Assembly: GCA_002694745.1 (NCBI GenBank)
Contig: NZMY01000037.1
Span: 124,001-188,000 of the forward strand
DNA length: 64,000 nt
Direction of reading: 5' to 3'
From: Croceicoccus sp.
GTDB taxonomy: Bacteria; Pseudomonadota; Alphaproteobacteria; Sphingomonadales; Sphingomonadaceae
Shown: positions 18,046 to 26,658 of the stretch, in pieces
How positions within the stretch are numbered: position 1 is the first letter of the stretch
Layout: the number at the start of each line of letters is the position of its first letter
Program-made: the position numbers and the translations under genes
Notes under the pieces: generated by a model
Database searches by the model: none
What the model was told of the DNA's origin: nothing
The model's input: only the letters and a program-made list of their open reading frames with translations

Positions 18046-20369
18046 GCGCTGGCCTTAGCTGCTTGTTCGGCCTCCACTTCCTTGCGCAGCGCATCGACGA
18101 GAGAGGGGCGGCACAGGCCAGCGTCCCGCTCTTCGTCCAGGATCGCGAGGAACACCTCGTATCGGATGGCCGAAAGCGTGTCGTCCGACAGATAATGCTC
18201 CGAACCCAAGGTGGAGGCGACGATCTCGATCATCCGGTCCGCGCCGTGCAGGCGGCCCCATAGATAGTCGTTCTCGCGATAGGCGCGGCTGAAGAAGGCG
18301 CCGAAATTATAGAACTCGATCCCGCGCAGGCAGTTCGATGCGCCGCCGGGGCGGATGGCCGATGCGTCCTCGGGCGCGATGCGGTCGATCTTGATCGGTT
18401 CGAACTCGTCAAAGCCGCGCGCGCCCAGCAGCGGCAGGGTCGCGATATCGTAAAACGGAAAACCCAGATAGGCGAGCAGCAGAATGCGTCGCTGTTCGCG
18501 CGGCAATTGGCCCAGTCCCTCCACCAGCAATGCATCGACCTTCGTATCGGTGGCCGCAAGATCGCGGGTCCGGGCGATGCGTTCGACCGCCGCTTCGGGG
18601 TCGGCCAGCACATTGACGGCAAGCGCGTCGAAACCGTCGCCAAGCGCGCTGACGCCGTCGAGGCTGGTATAGATCGAAAGCGCGTCATACACGGCCTTGC
18701 GGGCCAGTTCGCGCTTGGCGGGCGGCAGTGCGCCGCCGACATCGTTGGGCGAAAGGCGGCGAGCCAGCAGCCGCAGCCGCCGGATGCGGAAGCCCAGATC
18801 ATGCGTGCGAAAAAACAGGATCGCCTCTTCGCTTGCGCCAAGCTTGCCGCCCGACAGGCTGCCCAGTCCTTCGTGGCGGAAATGGGCGGACAGCGCGCCG
18901 ATGACGCTTTCGCGCGCGGGTTTTTCGCCGGGGATCGCGCGGTGGATCAAATTGGCAAGATGCTCGACGATCCCGGCAAACTTGCTGCGGGCATAGGAGT
19001 GAAAGGCGAAACCCGCCCGTTCGGCGGCGGCTTGCTGTGCGCGTTTGCGCCATTTGGCCAGCCGTTCGGGGGTGGGGCGGTCAAGGAACAGGGTGCGGCC
19101 CAGCAGGCGGTCGACGGTGGCCTCGACCTCCGGGCGCAAGCCTTCGACGATGGCGCGCAGGCGGGCGGCTTCCCGGCTGTGGGCATCGATGCGCTCAAGG
19201 TCGTCGCGGATCGGCTGTTCGCGCGGGATCGCCGACAATGCGCCGAAGATCGAGGAGAAGAAGCCGATCTCCTTCGGCTCCTCCCTGTGCGGCCTGCCGT
19301 TCAGACGCAATTCGGGATGCGGATCAATATAGATGAAGCGCCGGTCGACTTCGCGCGTGGCAGGCCGTCCGTCCAAGGCGGCGATCGCCTCGGCAAAGGG
19401 CGCACCGACCAGCACGGCACCGTCGATCAGCGCGACCTGCTCCAGATCATCCGCATGCGCATGATGCGGCATAATCCGCGATAGAAACGCGTCGCGGCTC
19501 GCCCAGCCCATGCCCCGTTCTGCCGCCAGCCTCTCGATCTCGGCAATCGTCAGGGGCGGGAAGGCGCCGGGAAAGCTGCTGGTCGCGCGCGCGGCGAATA
19601 CCAGATCGGTGCGCGGCGCCATGGTCGCATCGCCGCCATGCGCGCGGAAGGAGATCGGCAACCGGTGTTCGGTTTCGCTCGCCAATGCGGGCGAATGGAG
19701 CCGCAAGGGCACGCGGCTGCCGCGAAAGTCGGTGGCTGTCACGAACAGGTCGATCGGGTGGCCGGACGGGATCAGCGACGGCCCATCGCCTTGCTCGGCC
19801 ATGGCGATCAGCGCGTCGTCGATCAGGCGGGCAAGACCGATCCCCGAAAACGGCGGCGCGAACCAGCGCGACCGGATGAGCCGCGACAGCTTGCCCCGCA
19901 CTTCCTCGCGCGTTTCGGGCGCGACCGTGCGCGAGACGGCATTACCGGGCCGCCGCAGCGCATATTCGACCAGCGGCTGCGCCCAGAGCTTGGAAAAACG
20001 GTTGCCGGGCCGCGCCTCGGGCGCGACCAGCACGTCGCTGTCCGCCCTTTCGAGCCAGAGGCGCGTCAGCGGATCGAGCGAGCGGCCCGTCAGCAGACCT
20101 TCGGCTAGGAAGATGGCATTCATGCCCCCCGCGCTGGCGCCCGTCAGAATGTCCGGAATGACCCGCAGCCGCGTTTCGCCCTGTTCGGCGATGGCATCCA
20201 GCAGCTTGCGATAGGCCTGCTGCACCGGATTGACCGAAGGCTCGTCGCTGCGCGCATCGTGGCTGGCGCGGGCGAAGTGCCAGATTTCCTTGGTGACACC
20301 GTGCATATAGACCGCCAGGCTTACCCCGCCATAGCAGACCAGCGCGATCCTCAATTCTTTCTCCCGCAT
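18042..20369 (-). CDS. Patatin-like phospholipase (patatin-related, DUF3376-type)
   Basis: A 775-residue predicted lipid acyl hydrolase. It opens with the patatin oxyanion region (RIALVCYGGVSLAVYMHGV). The nucleophile elbow is LTGASAGGMNA and the second dyad residue is in LIDGAVL. A long C-terminal region (about residues 430-775) has little resemblance to plain patatins and fits the patatin-related long form. There is no signal peptide. ATG 20369 is chosen because similarity begins immediately after it. Substrate and location are unknown. Its 3' end overlaps dnaJ by 4 bp, tail to tail. Confidence 0.85.
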   Translation of the reverse strand: MREKELRIALVCYGGVSLAVYMHGVTKEIWHFARASHDARSDEPSVNPVQQAYRKLLDAIAEQGETRLRVIPDILTGASAGGMNAIFLAEGLLTGRSLDPLTRLWLERADSDVLVAPEARPGNRFSKLWAQPLVEYALRRPGNAVSRTVAPETREEVRGKLSRLIRSRWFAPPFSGIGLARLIDDALIAMAEQGDGPSLIPSGHPIDLFVTATDFRGSRVPLRLHSPALASETEHRLPISFRAHGGDATMAPRTDLVFAARATSSFPGAFPPLTIAEIERLAAERGMGWASRDAFLSRIMPHHAHADDLEQVALIDGAVLVGAPFAEAIAALDGRPATREVDRRFIYIDPHPELRLNGRPHREEPKEIGFFSSIFGALSAIPREQPIRDDLERIDAHSREAARLRAIVEGLRPEVEATVDRLLGRTLFLDRPTPERLAKWRKRAQQAAAERAGFAFHSYARSKFAGIVEHLANLIHRAIPGEKPARESVIGALSAHFRHEGLGSLSGGKLGASEEAILFFRTHDLGFRIRRLRLLARRLSPNDVGGALPPAKRELARKAVYDALSIYTSLDGVSALGDGFDALAVNVLADPEAAVERIARTRDLAATDTKVDALLVEGLGQLPREQRRILLLAYLGFPFYDIATLPLLGARGFDEFEPIKIDRIAPEDASAIRPGGASNCLRGIEFYNFGAFFSRAYRENDYLWGRLHGADRMIEIVASTLGSEHYLSDDTLSAIRYEVFLAILDEERDAGLCRPSLVDALRKEVEAEQAAKASA

Positions 20370-20473
20370 CGCCCGACTGTGGCAGCAGAGCGGTGCGAAA
20401 GCCAAGTGAATTGAACGGGGAATGCGCAATTTTCGCCGATTGCGTTCCCCATCCGTTCCCGATAAGCGAGGCC

Positions 20474-21853
20474 ATGGCGAAACCCAAACGCAGATTCGTG
20501 TGCCAAGCGTGCGGCAGCGTCGCGCCCCGCTGGCAGGGACAGTGCGCCGATTGCGCCGAATGGAACACGCTGGTGGAGGAAGCGCCCGCCACCGTCTTCG
20601 CGGCCAAGCACGATCTGTCGGGCGGGGGCAGGCCGATCGCCTTCACCGCGCTCGATGCCGATACGCCGCTGCCGGTGCGCCAGCCTACCGGTATGGCCGA
20701 ATTCGACCGCGCGCTGGGCGGCGGCATGGTGCCCGGTAGCGCGATCCTGATGGGCGGTGATCCCGGCATCGGCAAGTCCACCCTGCTGCTGCAGGCCAGC
20801 GCCAGCGTGGCACGCGCCGGGAAGGACGCGGTCTATATCAGCGGCGAGGAAGCGGCGGGGCAAGTTCGCCTGCGCGCAGGACGGCTTGGTCTTGCCGACG
20901 CCCCGATCCGGCTGGCCAGCGCCACCTCGGTGCGCGACATATTGACGACGCTGGGATCGATGGAGCCGCCCTCGCTGCTGATCATCGATTCGATCCAGAC
21001 CATGCATTCCGACCAGATCGAAGGCGCGCCCGGCACGGTCAGCCAGGTTCGCGGCTGCGCGCTGGAACTGATCCGCTATGCCAAGGAATCGGGATGCGTG
21101 CTGGTCATGGTCGGCCATGTCACCAAGGACGGGACGATTGCCGGCCCGCGCGTCCTTGAACACATGGTCGATGTGGTGATGAGCTTTGAGGGCGAGCGGT
21201 CGCACCAGTACCGCGTGCTGCGCGCGCTGAAGAACCGTTTCGGCGCGGTGGACGAGATCGGGGTCTTCGCTATGGAAGGTGTCGGCCTGACCGAGGTATC
21301 GAACCCGTCCACCCTGTTCCTATCAAGCCGGGACGAGCCCGTCGCCGGAAGTGCCGTCTTCCCGGCGCTGGAGGGTACGCGGCCCGTGCTGGTTGAGATA
21401 CAGGCGCTGATCGTGCGCCTCCAGTCGGGCGCGACGCCGCGAAGGGCGGTGGTCGGGTGGGATTCGGGCAGGCTGGCCATGTTGCTGGCGGTGCTGGAAT
21501 CGCGCTGCGGGCTGAATTTCTCCTCGGCCGAGGTCTATCTGAACGTCGCGGGCGGCTATCGCCTGTCCGACCCGGCAGCGGATCTTGCGGTGGCGGCGGC
21601 GCTCGTTTCGGCGCTGGCGGACAAGCCGCTGCCCAAACAATCGGTGTGGTTCGGCGAAGTCTCGCTGTCGGGAGAGATCCGTTCGGTCGCCCACGCACCC
21701 CTACGCCTGAGGGAGTCGGCGAAACTGGGCTTTGACAAGGCTTTCGGACCCTCTCTAAGTTCGGCGTCGTTAAGCTCGGAACAAGGGGGTGTGCGATATG
21801 ACGCGCTCGACCTCTTGATAGGCCTCGTCGACAGGGTGGTGGGCGCAGACTGA
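20474..21853 (+). CDS. radA: DNA repair protein RadA
   Basis: RecA-like ATPase that promotes branch migration in recombinational repair. The 459-residue protein has a C4 zinc finger (CQACGSVAPRWQGQCADC), Walker A GDPGIGKST, the RadA signature LKNRFGAVDEIGVF, and a C-terminal Lon-protease-like domain. ATG 20474 (MAKPKRRFVC) is the typical family start. cvpA starts 4 nt after the stop, so they form an operon. Confidence 0.96.
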   Translation: MAKPKRRFVCQACGSVAPRWQGQCADCAEWNTLVEEAPATVFAAKHDLSGGGRPIAFTALDADTPLPVRQPTGMAEFDRALGGGMVPGSAILMGGDPGIGKSTLLLQASASVARAGKDAVYISGEEAAGQVRLRAGRLGLADAPIRLASATSVRDILTTLGSMEPPSLLIIDSIQTMHSDQIEGAPGTVSQVRGCALELIRYAKESGCVLVMVGHVTKDGTIAGPRVLEHMVDVVMSFEGERSHQYRVLRALKNRFGAVDEIGVFAMEGVGLTEVSNPSTLFLSSRDEPVAGSAVFPALEGTRPVLVEIQALIVRLQSGATPRRAVVGWDSGRLAMLLAVLESRCGLNFSSAEVYLNVAGGYRLSDPAADLAVAAALVSALADKPLPKQSVWFGEVSLSGEIRSVAHAPLRLRESAKLGFDKAFGPSLSSASLSSEQGGVRYDALDLLIGLVDRVVGAD

Positions 21854-21857
21854 TTTC

Positions 21858-22400
21858 ATGGACATTTCCGGAATGAACTTCGCCGGTTTCGATCTGGCCG
21901 TGCTGGTGATCGTGGGCCTCGCGGCGGTCGGCGGACTGCTGCGTGGTTTCGTGCACGAGGTGCTGTCGCTGGGCGCATGGATCGCGGCGATCGCGGCGAT
22001 CTATTTCTTCCACGCGCCGCTGACCGAAATCCTGGTCGGTTTTTTCAAGGACAACCAGACCAACGCCGGCCTGCTCGCGTTCGTCCTCTTGCTCCTCGTG
22101 CCCTATGGCGTGATGAAGCTCGTCGCGCGCTGGGCAGGGGGCAAGTCGCGCAATTCGGTGCTGGGGCCCATCGACCGCGTGCTGGGGATGGGTTTCGGCA
22201 TCGTGAAGGGGGCGATCCTTGTGGTGCTGTCCTTCTCGATCCTGGCGCTGGGCTACGACATGGCGTGGGGCGCGGAAGGCAGGCCCGACTGGATCAAGCT
22301 GGCGCGCAGCTATCCCTTCGTGAATTCGGCCAGCAATGCGCTGGTCGAGACGATATCCGCGCGGCAACAGGATCTCCAGGATTCGGCAGAGGCGATCTGA
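21858..22400 (+). CDS. cvpA: CvpA family membrane protein
   Basis: A 180-residue inner-membrane protein with four hydrophobic segments (about residues 10-30, 34-52, 68-85, 105-130) and the CvpA-like opening FDLAVLVIVGLAAVGGLLRGFVHEVLSL, shown here only as its start region FDLAVLVIVG. The family is named for colicin V production and is linked to envelope stress and bile resistance in other bacteria; the mechanism is unknown. It follows radA by 4 nt and precedes the IscU-like gene by 25 nt. Confidence 0.88.
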   Translation: MDISGMNFAGFDLAVLVIVGLAAVGGLLRGFVHEVLSLGAWIAAIAAIYFFHAPLTEILVGFFKDNQTNAGLLAFVLLLLVPYGVMKLVARWAGGKSRNSVLGPIDRVLGMGFGIVKGAILVVLSFSILALGYDMAWGAEGRPDWIKLARSYPFVNSASNALVETISARQQDLQDSAEAI

Positions 22401-22425
22401 TGCATTCACCGAGCCCCCGCCGCCC

Positions 22426-22872
22426 ATGAACGCGGCTCGCCTATATACGCCGCAGGTGCTGGCGTCTGCCGTGTCGCTGGCGCGTTACCCGATGACCGAC
22501 GCGCTGCCCCTTCGCGGTTCGGCGCGTTCCGCCAGTTGCGGAAGCACACTGGAAATCGGGCTTGCGCTAAATGGAGCGGGGCGGGTCGAGACCATCGGCG
22601 TGTCGGCGCAGGCCTGCGCGATCGGTCAGGCGGCGGCGGCGCTATTCGCCGAAGGCGCGTCGGGACGCGCTGGCGCGCAGCTTGCCGCCACGGCGGATGA
22701 TATGAGGGCGTGGCTCGCGGGGCAGGGCGGCATGCCCGACTGGCCGGGGATCGAGCTTATCGAACCGGCGCGCGCCTATCCCGCTCGTCACGGCGCGATC
22801 ATGCTGGCTTGGGATGCCGCGCTCAGGGCCTTGGAAAATGCCGGCGGATCTGCCGCCGGGCAGCAGGCCTGA
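22426..22872 (+). CDS. IscU/NifU-like iron-sulfur scaffold homologue
   Basis: A 148-residue NifU_N-type protein. Two of the three IscU cluster ligands are recognisable: C38 (SASCGSTLEI) and C64 (AQACAIGQAAA). The third is missing: where IscU has HCS the sequence reads ARHGAIMLAW (R121-H122-G123). His122 might act as a ligand, or the protein may bind transiently. Start ATG 22426 (MNAARLYTPQ) matches the family N-terminus. No isc or suf genes are adjacent; it sits in the radA-cvpA operon. Confidence 0.75.
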   Translation: MNAARLYTPQVLASAVSLARYPMTDALPLRGSARSASCGSTLEIGLALNGAGRVETIGVSAQACAIGQAAAALFAEGASGRAGAQLAATADDMRAWLAGQGGMPDWPGIELIEPARAYPARHGAIMLAWDAALRALENAGGSAAGQQA

Positions 22873-22962
22873 GCGCAGCGTTCCACCGATCCGTCACCGG
22901 CGGTTCTTGGCAAGCGCGCCTGTCGCGGGCTAGGGATTGCGCATCAAGTTGGGGAGACGGGA

Positions 22963-24666
22963 ATGGCGCAAGCAGGCTTGGCGCAGGATGGGTCGGCCGG
23001 GCTCGACGAGGAACTCAGCGGTTCGGACATCCGGCTGGTGATCGGAGCCTCCTCTGTCGGGACCATCTTCGAGTGGTACGATTTCTTCATCTATGGCACG
23101 CTTGCCGGACTGATCGGCGCGGCTTTCTTCCCCTCTGACAATGAAACGCTTCAGATCCTGCTCGTTTGGGCAGGCTTTGCGGTCGGTTTCGGCTTCCGGC
23201 CTCTGGGCGCCATCCTGTTCGGCTTTCTGGGCGACAGGCTGGGCCGCAAATACACGTTTCTGGTCACCGTAACGCTGATGGGGATCGCCACGGCGGGGGT
23301 TGGTCTTATCCCCTCCGCGGCTACGATCGGGATCGCAGCCCCCATCATCGTGATCGTCCTTCGCATTCTGCAGGGCCTTGCACTGGGCGGCGAATATGGC
23401 GGGGCGGCCATCTATGTCGCCGAACATGCCCCGCCGGAAAAGCGCGGTTTCTACACGTCTTTCATCCAGGCCAGCGTCGCGGGCGGCTTCGTTCTGTCCA
23501 TCGCGGTCGTGCTGGCGTGCCGGTTCCTGATCCCTGCCGACGATTTCGCGGCATGGGGCTGGCGTCTTCCGTTCCTGCTGTCGCTGGTGCTGCTGGCCGT
23601 ATCGCTATGGATGCGGCTCAAATTGTCGGAAAGCCCGGTGTTCAAGGCGATGAAGGCCGCGGGCGAAACGTCGAAGAACCCTTTCGTCGAAAGCTTTACC
23701 TATCCGGGCAACAAGTGGCGGATCCTTGTGGCTCTGTTCGGAATCACCGGATCGCTGACGACGATCTGGTACACGGCATTCTTCTCAAGCCTGTCGTTCC
23801 TCAAGGGGCCGATGCGGGTCGACGCGCTGACGACCGAACTGCTGCTGTTTGCGGGCGGACTGATTTCGATGCCGCTCTATGTGGTGGTCGGCAAATGGTC
23901 CGATCGCGTGGGCCGCAAGAAGCCGATCGTCATCGGCCAGGTCGTTACCCTGCTACTGCTCTTCCCGACATTCTGGTTCATGGGGCAGATGGCCAATCCC
24001 GGCCTGGTGCAATCCGCCAACGCCAATCCGGTCAGCGTGGCAGGGCCGCACTGCGATTACGATCCGTTCGCCGATGCGCAGGCAACCGATTGCGGGCGAT
24101 TGATCGAGGATCTGACGACAAGCGGCGTCCCCTATACGCTGTCCGAAGCACCGGTCCTGTCGTTGGGCGTCGGCGCGAGCACGGTGATGGTGCCGGATTA
24201 TCCCGCCGTCGATCCGGCCAGCAGGCGGGCAGCCTTGCAGGAACGGCTGTCCGCGGCTGGCTATGACTTTTCGACGCAGCATCCGGGCCCGTTGCAGATT
24301 GTCGGCGTGCTTGCCGCGCTGTCGGTTCTGGCGGTGATGTCGGCGCTGACCTACGGGCCGGTCGCGGCTTTGCTGGCAGAGATGTTTCCGCCGCGCATCC
24401 GTTACAGCTCGATGTCGATTCCCTACCACATCGGGGCCGGTTATTTCGGCGGTTTCCTGCCGCTGATCGCTGCCTATATCATTGCGCGCACGGGGGATGC
24501 CTATGCAGGTCTGTGGTACACTTGGGGCTTCATGCTGATCGGGCTGATCTTTGCGGTGATCGGATTGAAGGGCGGCCCGCCAAGAGATTTCCACGAAGCG
24601 GAATTGGATGAAACCGGGGCTGGCGCGCGCCGCGGCGATGTGCGAACGGCGGTGAATGACGGCTGA
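22963..24666 (+). CDS. MFS transporter, metabolite:H+ symporter (MHS) type with enlarged loop
   Basis: A 567-residue inner-membrane carrier of the ProP/KgtP-like group: IFEWYDFFIYGTLAG in helix 1, GFLGDRLGRKYTF in loop 2-3, LALGGEYGGAAIYVAEHAP. A hydrophilic insert of about 100 residues (roughly residues 345-440, 23,995-24,285) separates two C-terminal helices and contains a Cys pair (HCDY, TDCG) that could form a periplasmic disulfide. Substrate is unknown; relatives carry organic acids or compatible solutes. GGGGAG precedes ATG 22963. The last 11 nt overlap alr. Confidence 0.82.
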   Translation: MAQAGLAQDGSAGLDEELSGSDIRLVIGASSVGTIFEWYDFFIYGTLAGLIGAAFFPSDNETLQILLVWAGFAVGFGFRPLGAILFGFLGDRLGRKYTFLVTVTLMGIATAGVGLIPSAATIGIAAPIIVIVLRILQGLALGGEYGGAAIYVAEHAPPEKRGFYTSFIQASVAGGFVLSIAVVLACRFLIPADDFAAWGWRLPFLLSLVLLAVSLWMRLKLSESPVFKAMKAAGETSKNPFVESFTYPGNKWRILVALFGITGSLTTIWYTAFFSSLSFLKGPMRVDALTTELLLFAGGLISMPLYVVVGKWSDRVGRKKPIVIGQVVTLLLLFPTFWFMGQMANPGLVQSANANPVSVAGPHCDYDPFADAQATDCGRLIEDLTTSGVPYTLSEAPVLSLGVGASTVMVPDYPAVDPASRRAALQERLSAAGYDFSTQHPGPLQIVGVLAALSVLAVMSALTYGPVAALLAEMFPPRIRYSSMSIPYHIGAGYFGGFLPLIAAYIIARTGDAYAGLWYTWGFMLIGLIFAVIGLKGGPPRDFHEAELDETGAGARRGDVRTAVNDG

Positions 24667-25738
24667 TTCCGGCGATCCCCGCGCTTTCCCGCATCCCTCC
24701 TTGCCTCAGCCGCCGCTGCGTCTGGCTTTCGATGCCGAGGCGCTGGGTTCGAACTGGCGGGCGATGGACCGCCTGTCCAAGGGGGCAAGAACGGGCGCGG
24801 CGGTCAAGGCCGATGCCTATGGTACTGGTGTCGACCGTGCGGTTCCGGCCCTGATCAAGGCGGGATGCCGCGATTTCTTCGTCGCGCATTGGTCGGAGGT
24901 GCCAGCGGTTCTGGCTCATGCACCGGCAGTTTCGATCTCGGTCCTGCTGGGGCCGATGACGGATGCCGATGCGCGCTATGGATTGGAAACCGGCGTGCGG
25001 CCGGTCATCAACAGTATTGAACAGGCTCGGCGCTGGGTGGATGCCGGGGGCGGCAAGTGCGACCTGATGGTCGACACGGGAATGAACCGCCTTGGCCTGA
25101 GGGTCGGGGACATATCGGATCCCGCCATCGCGGCGCTGGATATAGAAGTGCTGATGTCGCATCTTGCCTGCGCGGACGAGGATGCGCCGCTCAACGCGCA
25201 GCAATGGCAGGCCTTTGCCGATGTCCTGCCGCATGTGCGTCATCGCAGCGCCAGCCTTGCCAACAGCGCGGGCATCGCGCTGGGCGATAAATACCACTTC
25301 GATCTCACGCGTCCCGGCCTTGCGCTTTACGGCGGCATTCCGCGCAGCGAACTTGCGGAAGCGGTGCAGCAGGTCGTCACGCCGGAAGCGGCCATCGTGC
25401 AGATCCGCCGCGTGCCCGCGGGCGAGACCATCGGCTATGGCGCGACCTTTACCGCCGCGCATGACATGCGTGTGGCCATACTTTCGCTCGGCTATGCGGA
25501 CGGCTATCTGCGTTGCTGGTCGGGCCTTGGCGCGTTCACGGCGCAAGACGGGGCGGTCCTTCCCGTGCTGGGCCGCGTGTCGATGGATCTGACCGCGGTC
25601 GACATCACCGCAGCGCCGCATTTGCAGGAAGGTGACTGGCTTCGCGCCGAATATTCGCTGGCCGATGCGGCGCAAGCCTCTGGATTGTCGCAGTATGAAT
25701 TGCTGACGGCCACCGGACCGCGCTTGCGGCGGGGATAG
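24656..25738 (+). CDS. alr: Alanine racemase
   Basis: PLP enzyme interconverting L- and D-alanine for peptidoglycan. The 360-residue protein carries the PLP lysine in AAVKADAYGTG, the second catalytic Tyr in IGYGATF, and active-site regions VDTGMNRLG, LANSAGI and RPGLALYGG. ATG 24656 overlaps the transporter gene by 11 bp, so translation is probably coupled; an amino-acid-related substrate for the transporter is possible but unproven. I cannot tell biosynthetic Alr from catabolic DadX; no D-amino-acid dehydrogenase is adjacent. Confidence 0.92.
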   Translation: MTADSGDPRAFPHPSLPQPPLRLAFDAEALGSNWRAMDRLSKGARTGAAVKADAYGTGVDRAVPALIKAGCRDFFVAHWSEVPAVLAHAPAVSISVLLGPMTDADARYGLETGVRPVINSIEQARRWVDAGGGKCDLMVDTGMNRLGLRVGDISDPAIAALDIEVLMSHLACADEDAPLNAQQWQAFADVLPHVRHRSASLANSAGIALGDKYHFDLTRPGLALYGGIPRSELAEAVQQVVTPEAAIVQIRRVPAGETIGYGATFTAAHDMRVAILSLGYADGYLRCWSGLGAFTAQDGAVLPVLGRVSMDLTAVDITAAPHLQEGDWLRAEYSLADAAQASGLSQYELLTATGPRLRRG

Positions 25739-25860
25739 CTTGCAGCATCGGGCCCGGCCGTGCTATTAGCATTTGCAGCAAACTTGCGCAGCATTGCTGG
25801 AAATGCCCGGGTTGCATCCGCCATTTCTGAAATGGGGCGCAATTCAATCCTGGGGGATAT

Positions 25861-26442
25861 GTGGCGGATAAAGAAAAATCGGATGATGTGATCATCATCA
25901 AGAAATACGCGAACCGGCGTTTGTACAACACCGATTCGTCCAGCTATATTACCCTCGACCATCTTGCCGAAATGACGCGCGAGGGGGTTGAGTTTCAGGT
26001 GATCGACGCCAAGAGCGGCGCGGATATTACCCACCAGATCCTGACCCAGATCATCATGGATGAGGAAGCGGCCGGCTCGCAGATGCTGCCCGTGGCTTTC
26101 CTGCGCGATCTGATCGGCATGTACGGCAATTCGATGCAGGCGATGGTGCCGCATTACCTTGAAATGTCGATGGCGCAGTTCCGGGAAAACCAGCTGAAGA
26201 TGCGCAAGGCGTTCGAGGATTCGATGGGCAGCAATCCGCTCGCCAAGCTTGCGCAGCAGAACATGGCGATGTTCAAGGCGGCGACCGATGCCTTCATGCC
26301 CGGCATGGTCAAGGGCGCGCCCGAAGAGGGTGAAGCCAAGGAAGAGGACGCAAAGCCCTCGGCCCAGTCCAGCGACGATCTGGACGAGCTTCGCAAGCAG
26401 ATGGCCGCGATGAAGGAACAGATCGACAAGCTGAGCAACTGA
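25861..26442 (+). CDS. phaR: Polyhydroxyalkanoate synthesis repressor PhaR
   Basis: A 193-residue regulator that binds PHB granules and DNA and controls phasin expression in the family. The conserved PHB/PHA accumulation N-domain is clear (IIIKKYANRRLYNTDSSSYI), followed by a central helical part and a charged C-terminal coiled coil (SDDLDELRKQMAAMKEQIDKL). The start is GTG 25861 with GGGGG upstream; the nearby ATG is out of frame. No phaC or phasin gene is in the window. A terminator-like hairpin lies 120 bp downstream. Confidence 0.93.
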   Translation: MADKEKSDDVIIIKKYANRRLYNTDSSSYITLDHLAEMTREGVEFQVIDAKSGADITHQILTQIIMDEEAAGSQMLPVAFLRDLIGMYGNSMQAMVPHYLEMSMAQFRENQLKMRKAFEDSMGSNPLAKLAQQNMAMFKAATDAFMPGMVKGAPEEGEAKEEDAKPSAQSSDDLDELRKQMAAMKEQIDKLSN

Positions 26443-26447
26443 TCGAA

Positions 26448-26483
26448 TGCGCGCCGGTCGTGATCGTCACGGCCGGACGCGCA
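26448..26483 (+). repeat. Long imperfect hairpin downstream of phaR
   Basis: The arms at 26448-26463 and 26467-26483 are almost fully complementary, with one bulged T and one mismatch or wobble, closing a 3-nt loop. CGCAATCGAA recurs just after it at about 26480-26489 and 26510-26519. No T-tract follows, so it looks like mRNA 3' structure rather than a classical terminator. Confidence 0.45.
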
Positions 26484-26562
26484 ATCGAATGGGCGCGGTC
26501 TTACGGGGTCGCAATCGAACGTGTTGGCGCACTGCCTCTTGGCAATGCGTTCTTGCGTCAAT

Positions 26563-26589
26563 AAGGGGGCCGGTTCGAGCCCCCTTTTT
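26563..26589 (+). terminator. Rho-independent terminator before proS
   Basis: AAGGGGGC (26563-26570) pairs with GCCCCCTT (26579-26586) around the 8-nt loop CGGTTCGA. The second arm runs into a five-T tract (26585-26589). It probably ends phaR transcription. The loop looks like a tRNA T-loop but no cloverleaf can be drawn around it. Confidence 0.75.
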
Positions 26590-26658
26590 CGTGCTGACTC
26601 GACGCGCCGATGTTTCGCCCGTGGCGCCGGGCCGTTCTTTATCAAGGTTTGCCGCTTA

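Noticed and set aside
26571-26590. tRNA-like T-loop GGTTCGAGC
   Set aside because: The stems needed for a cloverleaf, acceptor arm and anticodon arm are missing; the sequence is the loop of a terminator hairpin.
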